37,550 nt of DNA, from positions 1 through 37,550 of the IMG/VR virus record IMGVR_UViG_3300044641_005274. One strand, written 5' to 3'. The notes beneath the pieces were generated by a model. That model was given only the letters and a program-made list of their open reading frames with translations. It searched no databases and was not told where the DNA came from. The translations under genes and the position numbers were made by a program. The DNA comes from a virus. Below are positions 33,707-37,550 of the stretch, one piece after another (position 1 is the first letter of the stretch; every line of letters starts with the position of its first letter).

Positions 33707-33862
33707 ATGTCTAAAAATTCAGCAAAGAGTATCTATACTCAACTAATGGAATGGCTTCCTACCCTGAACCGTCCAAAACAAGTAGCAGAACAATCATCAA
33801 CCAAATTCAGCAAAGCTGATCACTACAAATCGAAAGGAGCATATGGCAAAGCAGGTAATTAA
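33707..33862 (+). CDS. Small basic protein upstream of thioredoxin
   Basis: A 51-residue frame (SKNSAKSIYTQLMEWLPTL at the start, YKSKGAYGKAGN at the end), basic, without Cys or membrane span. Its last 20 nt overlap the thioredoxin start in another frame, suggesting coupling. It sits at the right distance from a promoter, which supports it as a gene; function unknown. Confidence 0.5.
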   Translation: MSKNSAKSIYTQLMEWLPTLNRPKQVAEQSSTKFSKADHYKSKGAYGKAGN

Positions 33863-34109
33863 ATTCTACGCAGATTGGTGCGGACCTTGTAAAGCATATG
33901 GACCAGCCTTTACTCAAGTAAGAGAAGAATTAGAAAGTGACGAGATTACTTTTTTAGAAATTAACGTAGAAAACGATCCGGACAATTTAGCAGGCGAATA
34001 CGGAGTAAGAGGAATTCCTCATACAGTAGTCGTAGAACAAGGAGCAGACTTCAGAGCTGCATCAGGAGGACTACAAGCAGAGTCGTTAAGGAACTTTATT
34101 TTAAACTAA
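33843..34109 (+). CDS. Thioredoxin-like protein
   Basis: An 88-residue thioredoxin fold, shorter than the usual 105 or so. The active site WCGPC is at residues 12-16 in FYADWCGPCKAYGPAF; the conserved cis-Pro is in VRGIPHTVVV. It can reduce disulfides in the cytoplasm (no signal peptide). The most likely partner is the phage's own class I ribonucleotide reductase, whose large subunit ends in the DCLSC redox pair. The start overlaps the small gene before it. Confidence 0.9.
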   Translation: MAKQVIKFYADWCGPCKAYGPAFTQVREELESDEITFLEINVENDPDNLAGEYGVRGIPHTVVVEQGADFRAASGGLQAESLRNFILN

Positions 34110-34121
34110 AAATCAAAACAA

Positions 34122-34430
34122 ATGTTACGTAATCCAAATACAATCGCAGCAGGTGATACAGTTATAGAAGATCCAATGATGGAACCTTTCTTCATCACAC
34201 ATTCTTCATCAGGAGGATACACAGTATTCGAAAAAGTAAATAGAGGTAAAGAGGATAGAGCATACATAAGAACAGTATGCTACCCAGCCACATTCAACCA
34301 CGCATTAAAGACAGTGTCAAAAGAATTACTAAACTTTGGTGAAAATAAACACTTCAATACTATTAAAGAGTATATCGAAACTTGGAACTCTATTGAGCAA
34401 AGTATGAAGACAATGACTACTATCGATTAA
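34122..34430 (+). CDS. Small unknown protein
   Basis: A 102-residue protein: an N-terminal strand region (PFFITHSSSGGYTVFEKV) followed by a helix with FNHALKTVSKELLNF and an acidic end. No membrane span or catalytic motif. It shares the transcript of the thioredoxin gene (12-nt gap). Function unknown. Confidence 0.6.
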   Translation: MLRNPNTIAAGDTVIEDPMMEPFFITHSSSGGYTVFEKVNRGKEDRAYIRTVCYPATFNHALKTVSKELLNFGENKHFNTIKEYIETWNSIEQSMKTMTTID

Positions 34431-34440
34431 CAAAAAGGAC

Positions 34441-34590
34441 ATGGTAGAGACATTTAGACATGCAATGGGACTGTGCGGAGAGCATTGGCATCCAAATTTA
34501 ATAAACATTTCTGCATTTTTTGTTGCCTTCGGAGGAAGTATTTCGTATATTAAATATAAAATAAAATCATTATGGAACAAGGAGAATTAA
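34441..34590 (+). CDS. Small membrane protein
   Basis: A 49-residue protein: FRHAMGLCGEHWHPNL near the start, one hydrophobic span about 20-37 (LINISAFFVAFGGSISYI) and a basic C-terminus. The Cys/His-containing start is distinctive and resembles short membrane proteins seen in other phages. It overlaps the next gene by 19 nt in another frame, and that gene's promoter lies within it. Confidence 0.55.
   Translation: MVETFRHAMGLCGEHWHPNLINISAFFVAFGGSISYIKYKIKSLWNKEN
34523..34553 (+). promoter_or_regulatory. Promoter TTG-N20-TATATTAA
   Basis: TTG at 34523-34525, 20 nt, TATATTAA at 34546-34553, all inside the small membrane-protein gene, 18 nt upstream of the ATG at 34572. Confidence 0.5.
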
Positions 34591-34775
34591 TTTCATTGTA
34601 TGATTATTTAGGTCATGCAGCAGGTGCTGAATTAGGAAAGCAAGTAGCAACAGCTGCTACTAGAGCTAAAGAGAAATTCGGAAAAAGAACTATTAGCAAT
34701 ACTCGATATAAAGGAGAAGTATTGCTTTATAGAAAAGCATTTTTAAAAGAGTATTTTCAAACCCAACAACAATGA
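34572..34775 (+). CDS. Small basic unknown protein
   Basis: A 67-residue protein with a helix SLYDYLGHAAGAELGKQV and a basic C-terminal half (ATRAKEKFGKRTISNTRYKG). No recognised family. Its stop overlaps an ATG opening an 11-codon frame that runs into the next gene, so coupled translation is possible. Function unknown; a nucleic-acid-binding role would fit the charge but is not shown. Confidence 0.5.
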   Translation: MEQGELISLYDYLGHAAGAELGKQVATAATRAKEKFGKRTISNTRYKGEVLLYRKAFLKEYFQTQQQ

Positions 34776-34790
34776 CTGACAAAGAAAAGT

Positions 34791-35252
34791 ATGAACGAAA
34801 CAAATAGCAACTGGCTGACAAATAATCCATGTAGTGTAACTACAGCAGGAATAACAACAGGAACATCGACAATAGCAGGAGGATACCCAGGAACATCTAT
34901 CAACACAAACCTCGGGACAGTAGGAATGGGTAATATTAATCCTTCAGAAAGACTTACAGTATCAGGAACAAACTTTAACCAAGGAGTAACCTTACAAGGA
35001 AATTCAACAATCAATTATTCAATATCAAATCAAATTCAAAATAACATGGCACCAAGACAAGTAAACGTAGCAGTATTTACAATCACAAGAGACAAAAAGA
35101 CAAATGAAATCAATTCAACAAAATTTGTAAAACAATTATGGATTGAGCAAAAGAATGGAATATCAATTGACTTACTAGTTGCAAAAGAATTAGGAAACGA
35201 CTTTGATCCAGAAACTACAGTTATTAAAGTTTTGACAACAGTTTCTTTCTAA
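34791..35252 (+). CDS. Unknown protein with Gly/Thr/Asn-rich start
   Basis: A 153-residue protein. Residues 1-60 are Gly/Thr/Asn/Ser-rich (TTAGITTGTSTIAGG, NTNLGTVGMGNINPSERL, the latter like phage structural tips), and residues 80-153 are a strand-helix region VNVAVFTITRDKKTNE followed by FVKQLWIEQKNGIS. No signal peptide. The role is unknown. Confidence 0.55.
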   Translation: MNETNSNWLTNNPCSVTTAGITTGTSTIAGGYPGTSINTNLGTVGMGNINPSERLTVSGTNFNQGVTLQGNSTINYSISNQIQNNMAPRQVNVAVFTITRDKKTNEINSTKFVKQLWIEQKNGISIDLLVAKELGNDFDPETTVIKVLTTVSF

Positions 35253-35257
35253 AAAAG

Positions 35258-35288
35258 TTGCATAAGTAAAAAACAATTAGTATCTTTA
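35258..35288 (+). promoter_or_regulatory. Promoter TTG-N20-TATCTTTA
   Basis: TTG at 35258-35260, 20 nt, TATCTTTA at 35281-35288, in a non-coding gap 28 nt before the lipoprotein ATG. This is one of the clearest members of the class. Confidence 0.65.
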
Positions 35289-35316
35289 AGTATTAGTATT
35301 AACAAAAACAATTAAA

Positions 35317-35478
35317 ATGAAAAAATTAGTTTTAGTATTAGCCGTAATGGCTTTAGGAGTAGTAAGCTGTAACAAAGTAACACCTCCAGCAAAATTAACA
35401 ACAGCAGATTCAACAGAAGTAGCAGTTGATTCAGTTCAAGTAAATTCTACAACAGTAGACACTACAGCTGTAAAATAA
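35317..35478 (+). CDS. Small lipoprotein
   Basis: A 53-residue protein with a lipoprotein signal peptide (KKLVLVLAVMALGVVSC; lipobox ending at Cys18) and a short Thr/Val/Asp/Ser-rich mature part. It would be lipid-anchored in the envelope of the infected cell. Small phage lipoproteins in other systems block receptors or DNA injection (superinfection exclusion); this is a possibility here, not a demonstrated role. It has its own promoter. Confidence 0.7.
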   Translation: MKKLVLVLAVMALGVVSCNKVTPPAKLTTADSTEVAVDSVQVNSTTVDTTAVK

Positions 35479-35597
35479 TTACCAATGCTCGCTGTTAATT
35501 GAGAAGTAGAGTGTATTAATTTCCGAACAAGGGTTTATAGTAGGAAGACGTCACTTATTGCACTCAATCAGAAACCCTGAAAGACCAAGGTTGGTAA
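35479..35597 (+). other. Possible structured non-coding RNA
   Basis: No open frame. TTACCAA (35479-35485) can pair with TTGGTAA (35591-35597), enclosing ATTGAG (35498-35503) with CTCAAT (35563-35568) and AGGGTTT (35530-35536) with AAACCCT (35572-35578). The last two cross, which would make a pseudoknot. It lies between a lipoprotein gene and a tRNA-like locus and is probably co-transcribed with them. Stems are short, so chance cannot be excluded. Confidence 0.3.
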
Positions 35598-35601
35598 AAA
35601 G

Positions 35602-35693
35602 AATCGGTTGGTGTAAGATCTAGGGACTCTAGACAAAGGTTAACATGGGAAGCAATAGCATCCTGGATAAAGGTTCGAATCCTTTACCGATTC
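35602..35693 (+). tRNA. tRNA-like locus, isotype unresolved
   Basis: AATCGGT (35602-35608) pairs with ACCGATT (35686-35692), extended by G-C to 8 bp, and AAAGG TTCGAAT CCTTT is a perfect T-arm. The 92-nt length suggests a class II tRNA with a long variable arm, but I cannot fold a standard D-arm or anticodon stem-loop in the interior. It may be degenerate, interrupted, or a non-coding tRNA mimic. CA follows the 3' position as in the other tRNAs here. Confidence 0.4.
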
Positions 35694-35705
35694 CAAATTT
35701 TAAGA

Positions 35706-36065
35706 TTACCGTTCTTTGAATTTAAAAAATAAAACTATGGAACAAATTTTAGCATTTGTTTTAGGTGTTGGTATAGCTCTTCTTGGATGGGGGGTTGTGG
35801 TAGCGTTTAGAACAGCAAGCAAAGTAGCAAAACAAGAAAAACAGTTAACTGATATAGAGAACTGGATTTCTAGAAATGACGAATTAGTAAATCGTAGAAT
35901 TGATCAAGAAATTGATCGAGTAGATAATCTACATAAAGACAGTATTTCATTTACTGACTCCAGAGTAGATAAATTAGAACAAAAACTTACATCAATTGAC
36001 AAAGGCGGATGTGAGCCAGTTAAAGACAAATTAATAAAAGGATAAATTAATCAAAAGAACGGTAA
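35706..36065 (+). repeat. 12-bp inverted repeat flanking a small gene
   Basis: TTACCGTTCTTT at 35706-35717 is exactly inverted as AAAGAACGGTAA at 36054-36065, framing the gene at 35737-36045. No target duplication or transposase accompanies it. Confidence 0.45.
35737..36045 (+). CDS. Membrane protein with coiled coil
   Basis: A 102-residue protein starting at ATG 35737; an upstream TTG at 35716 in the same frame is unlikely. One membrane span at about 4-25 (ILAFVLGVGIALLGWGVVVAF) is followed by a charged coiled coil (QLTDIENWISRNDELVNR, then HKDSISFTDSRVDKLEQ). The layout resembles small phage envelope proteins of unknown role. It is flanked by a 12-bp inverted repeat. Confidence 0.6.
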   Translation: MEQILAFVLGVGIALLGWGVVVAFRTASKVAKQEKQLTDIENWISRNDELVNRRIDQEIDRVDNLHKDSISFTDSRVDKLEQKLTSIDKGGCEPVKDKLIKG

Positions 36066-36087
36066 CTTAAAAATAAACAACTAACTG

Positions 36088-36118
36088 TTGCAAGGGAAAT
36101 AAAAAAGCAGTATATTTA
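36088..36118 (+). promoter_or_regulatory. Promoter TTG-N20-TATATTTA
   Basis: TTG at 36088-36090, 20 nt, TATATTTA at 36111-36118, continuing TATATAG exactly as at 5975, and 19 nt before the ATG at 36138. Confidence 0.65.
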
Positions 36119-36137
36119 TATATAGAACAAAAGTAAA

Positions 36138-36281
36138 ATGAAAGCACAACAAAACATACATCAACAACTTAGCACAGCGACAAGAGCACTTAATACGTGG
36201 TCGGATTCGTTATGTGGGGATGTCATTTTAGGCTTTAGCGCATATAATAACGAACCGAAACAAGGAGGTACCGAGGTATGA
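36138..36281 (+). CDS. Small unknown protein
   Basis: A 47-residue frame (start MKAQQNIHQQLSTATRAL; one Cys in SLCGDVILGF). It has no recognised motif. A well-placed promoter upstream and a terminator downstream make it a single-gene transcript, which is the main support for it. Confidence 0.5.
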   Translation: MKAQQNIHQQLSTATRALNTWSDSLCGDVILGFSAYNNEPKQGGTEV

Positions 36282-36317
36282 TATAAATTTTTTATACATA
36301 TAAATTCTAATAAGAAG

Positions 36318-36352
36318 CTCGGATCAAATAAAAAAGATTCGAGTTTTTTTTT
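36318..36352 (+). terminator. Intrinsic terminator before tRNA array
   Basis: CTCGGATC (36318-36325) pairs with GATTCGAG (36336-36343), 8 bp with one G-U pair and a 10-nt A-rich loop, followed by nine T. It isolates the tRNA array from the genes upstream. Confidence 0.88.
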
Positions 36353-36371
36353 GAAATAAATTAAAAAAAAG

Positions 36372-36402
36372 TTGCTGCGTAAGAGAAAAAGGAGTATCTT
36401 TA
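36372..36402 (+). promoter_or_regulatory. Promoter of the tRNA array (TTG-N20-TATCTTTA)
   Basis: TTG at 36372-36374, 20 nt, TATCTTTA at 36395-36402, 16 nt before the first tRNA-like locus. No other promoter or terminator was seen inside the array, so it is probably transcribed as one precursor. Confidence 0.65.
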
Positions 36403-36418
36403 CCAAGTAAAAAAATAA

Positions 36419-36534
36419 GGGGCGGTGGTAAATGGTAAAGCACCGGAGGCATTCGGGATGGGGTTCGAGTCCTCAAAGTAGCCGGCAGGTGAAAAAGTAT
36501 GGTACTATTGTAGGTTCGAGTCCTACCTGCTCCA
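36419..36534 (+). tRNA. tRNA-like locus with two T-arms
   Basis: GGGGCGG (36419-36425) pairs with CTGCTCC (36527-36533, two wobbles) and a T-arm GTAGG TTCGAGT CCTAC precedes it. A second T-arm, TGGGG TTCGAGT CCTCA (36459-36475), lies inside, giving 116 nt. A D-arm-like GGT...ACC follows the acceptor. No canonical anticodon stem could be assigned. It could be a duplicated, interrupted or decaying tRNA. Confidence 0.4.
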
Positions 36535-36569
36535 CAAAAGAGTTCATTGACATATTGGATAAAGCATAG

Positions 36570-36653
36570 GGAAGGCATCCGGCTGGATCAGGAGCCACTC
36601 TTGAAAAGTGGTAGCAGGTAATACTGTTGTGGGTTCGAGTCCCACGTCTTCCT
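36570..36653 (+). tRNA. tRNA-Ser (anticodon TGA)
   Basis: Acceptor GGAAGGC/GTCTTCC, D-stem TCC/GGA, anticodon stem CCACT/AGTGG with loop CTTGAAA (TGA), a long variable stem (AGCAG/CTGTT) expected for class II tRNA, and T-arm GTGGG TTCGAGT CCCAC. The discriminator would be T, unusual for Ser (normally G). Confidence 0.8.
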
Positions 36654-36659
36654 CAATAT

Positions 36660-36731
36660 TGGCTTATAGTGTAACGGTTAGCACAAAACACTTTGACTGT
36701 TTTAGTCTAGGTTCGAATCCTAGTAAGCCAA
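36660..36731 (+). tRNA. tRNA-Gln (anticodon TTG)
   Basis: Acceptor TGGCTTA/TAAGCCA, D-stem GTGT/GCAC, anticodon stem AAACA/TGTTT with loop CTTTGAC (TTG), T-arm CTAGG TTCGAAT CCTAG, discriminator A, followed by CA. It reads CAA codons. Confidence 0.92.
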
Positions 36732-36740
36732 CAATAATTT

Positions 36741-36816
36741 CTGGTAGTAGAGGAGTCCGGTTTATCTCGCTCGCCTTGGACGCGAGAGCACGCAAGTTCG
36801 AATCTTGCCTATCAGA
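36741..36816 (+). tRNA. tRNA-Pro (anticodon TGG)
   Basis: Acceptor CTGGTAG/CTATCAG (one wobble), D-stem GAG/CTC, anticodon stem CTCGC/GCGAG with loop CTTGGAC (TGG), T-arm GCAAG TTCGAAT CTTGC, discriminator A followed by CA. Confidence 0.92.
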
Positions 36817-36822
36817 CAAATT

Positions 36823-36895
36823 GCCTTCGAAGCTCATGTGGACGGGCACCGGGCTTTTAACTCGGGGGTAGCTGGTTCGAGGCCAGCCGGGGGTA
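36823..36895 (+). tRNA. tRNA-Lys (anticodon TTT)
   Basis: D-stem GCTC/GGGC, anticodon stem CCGGG/CTCGG with loop CTTTTAA (TTT), T-arm GCTGG TTCGAGG CCAGC. The acceptor GCCTTCG/CGGGGGT pairs fully only with three G-U wobbles, so it is weak for a functional tRNA. Discriminator A, then CA. Confidence 0.8.
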
Positions 36896-36939
36896 CAAAA
36901 GTTTTTACGGGACTGTTTCTTTAAAAAACGGCTCCACCA

Positions 36940-37010
36940 GCCTCGTTGGCGTAATGGCAGCGTATTTGTTTTACATGCAAAGGGCGATAGTTCGATTCTA
37001 TCACGAGGTA
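36940..37010 (+). tRNA. tRNA-Val (anticodon TAC)
   Basis: Acceptor GCCTCGT/ACGAGGT (one wobble), D-stem GCGT/GCGT with wobbles, anticodon stem TTTGT/GCAAA with loop TTTACAT (TAC), T-arm GATAG TTCGATT CTATC, discriminator A, then CA. The 44-nt gap before it holds a GTTTTT/AAAAAAC inverted repeat. Confidence 0.85.
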
Positions 37011-37018
37011 CAAAAATT

Positions 37019-37099
37019 GGGATGCTTCAGTCACTGGTGTGATAAGCGGTCTGTAAAATCGTTCTGTAAGAAGGTGTGGTTCGATTCCACAGTATCCCA
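37019..37099 (+). tRNA. tRNA-Tyr (anticodon GTA)
   Basis: Acceptor GGGATGC/GTATCCC, anticodon stem GCGGT/ATCGT with loop CTGTAAA (GTA), a short variable stem (TCT/AGA) as in bacterial Tyr class II tRNA, T-arm TGTGG TTCGATT CCACA, discriminator A. The D-arm is weak (TCA/TGA). Confidence 0.8.
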
Positions 37100-37162
37100 C
37101 AGAATAGTAGAGAAGGGTAGTCCGTTCCCCTACAACCAGTATACAGGTAAGCGGACGCAATT

Positions 37163-37235
37163 GGACCTTTTGTATAGCTGGTGCGTACGCTAGTCTGAAG
37201 AACTAGAGGAGCAGGTTCGATTCCTGCAGGGTCCA
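37163..37235 (+). tRNA. tRNA-Phe (anticodon GAA)
   Basis: Acceptor GGACCTT/AGGGTCC, D-stem GTA/TAC, anticodon stem CTAGT/ACTAG with loop CTGAAGA (GAA), T-arm GCAGG TTCGATT CCTGC, discriminator A, then CA. The 63-nt gap before it holds GTCCG/CGGAC (37120-37124/37152-37156) but no tRNA. Confidence 0.92.
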
Positions 37236-37240
37236 CAACC

Positions 37241-37312
37241 GGGTTTGTCGTATAAAGGTTATTACGGATGACTGTTAATCATCTTATGGAGGTTCGATTC
37301 CTCCCAGGCCCG
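37241..37312 (+). tRNA. tRNA-Asn (anticodon GTT)
   Basis: Acceptor GGGTTTG/CAGGCCC (two wobbles), D-stem GTA/TAC, anticodon stem GATGA/TCATC with loop CTGTTAA (GTT), T-arm GGAGG TTCGATT CCTCC, discriminator G as usual for Asn, then CA. Confidence 0.92.
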
Positions 37313-37321
37313 CAATTAAAT

Positions 37322-37465
37322 GCTCGTATAACAGGTAGTGTGGTAGCTCCCCAACCTGAAGTGGGATAACGTGACGGTCAATCGTAAAAGCTCAAGGTAC
37401 GTAACAAGTAGCAGTTGGTTGGAGTAAGTGACTTATCGAGGTTGGTTCGATTCCAGCTATGAGCA
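37322..37465 (+). tRNA. Oversized tRNA-like locus
   Basis: GCTCGTA (37322-37328) can pair with TATGAGC (37458-37464), 8 bp if T37321 and A37465 are included, and GTTGG TTCGATT CCAGC is a good T-arm. The 144-nt span is twice a normal tRNA. A D-arm-like GTAT AACAGGTA GTGT lies at 37326-37341, overlapping the acceptor. No anticodon arm is convincing in either a 144-nt or a 76-nt fold (from 37390). It may be an interrupted tRNA or a fusion of two decayed copies. Confidence 0.35.
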
Positions 37466-37472
37466 CAAAAAT

Positions 37473-37546
37473 AGGTAATTAGCTCAATTGGTTAGAGCAC
37501 TCGCCTGATACGTGAGAGGTTATAGGTTCGATTCCTATATTACCTA
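37473..37546 (+). tRNA. tRNA-Ile (anticodon GAT)
   Basis: Acceptor AGGTAAT/ATTACCT, D-stem GCTC/GAGC with GG in the loop, anticodon stem CTCGC/GTGAG with loop CTGATAC (GAT), T-arm ATAGG TTCGATT CCTAT, discriminator A, then CA. This is the last locus in the window; the array may continue beyond it. Confidence 0.94.
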
Positions 37547-37550
37547 CAAA

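Noticed and set aside
34772-34807. 11-codon frame opened by an ATGA overlap after the gene at 34572
   Set aside because: It is too short to call; it may only be a coupling leader for the gene at 34791.
35479-35695. tmRNA spanning the structured element and tRNA-like locus
   Set aside because: The acceptor partners are only about 90 nt apart, and no tag reading frame or second half is present.
36161-37236. Several frames on both strands across the tRNA array
   Set aside because: They run through well-folded tRNA genes, and their similar peptides (GLLGFEPRL and related) are translations of the repeated T-arm.
2-37550. CRISPR array, insertion sequence or integrase
   Set aside because: No regularly spaced direct repeats, transposase or recombinase genes were seen; the repeats present are protein-coding or tRNA arms.

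Overview
The window is part of the genome of a tailed, contractile (T4-like, myovirus-type) bacteriophage whose host is very probably a member of the Bacteroidota, most likely a flavobacterium. The phage assignment rests on tail sheath, tail tube, tape measure and baseplate genes, a T4-style replication and recombination set (gp32-like SSB, UvsX-like recombinase, gp41-like helicase, 5'-3' exonuclease), class I ribonucleotide reductase and a tRNA array, nearly all on the + strand. The host assignment is inferred from Bacteroidota-type signal peptides ending in AQ, a C-terminal domain that looks like a type IX secretion (T9SS) sorting signal, promoters resembling the -33 TTG / -7 TAnnTTTG type, A-rich leaders almost without Shine-Dalgarno sequences, frequent TAATG stop-start overlaps and an AT-rich sequence.

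Layout. 1-3131: end of a collagen-like tail fibre, a guanidinoacetate-methyltransferase-like enzyme and two small accessory or structural genes. 3239-16822: tail sheath, tail tube, a gp26/gp51-like overlapping pair, tape measure and baseplate genes, one with a C-terminal DUF5675-like domain. 16860-25803: a short family-A polymerase, an unknown gene, SSB, UvsX, exonuclease, helicase, NrdB and NrdA, then a membrane-anchored Holliday-junction-type endonuclease (25815-26270). 26272-33425: an unusual block of exported and membrane proteins: a C-type lectin with a dockerin-like motif, two cohesin-like proteins (one ending in the T9SS-like domain), two single-span membrane proteins, an Ala-rich repeat protein, a CsgG-like protein, a putative outer-membrane barrel and a small secreted protein. 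33435-36281: short genes, including a thioredoxin and a small lipoprotein, many with their own promoter. 35479-35695 and 36419-37546: structured RNA and a tRNA array.

Two promoter-like classes recur. Structural genes and the lectin/cohesin genes are preceded by TATTTATAA-type boxes, taken here as a T4-like late promoter. Replication and small genes are preceded by TTG, exactly 20 nt, then TATATTTA, TATATTAT or TATCTTTA, which resembles the host housekeeping promoter and so probably marks early or middle genes. Two of these overlap intrinsic terminators.

The most novel part is 26272-33425. The phage appears to encode its own exported cohesin/dockerin-like, lectin-bearing surface assembly with a host-specific T9SS address tag, next to a CsgG-like and beta-barrel export set. 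This suggests remodelling of the infected cell surface (receptor masking, adhesion or superinfection exclusion) or decoration of virions during lysis; the role is inference. All family assignments were made by eye from motifs and gene order; no database search was run.
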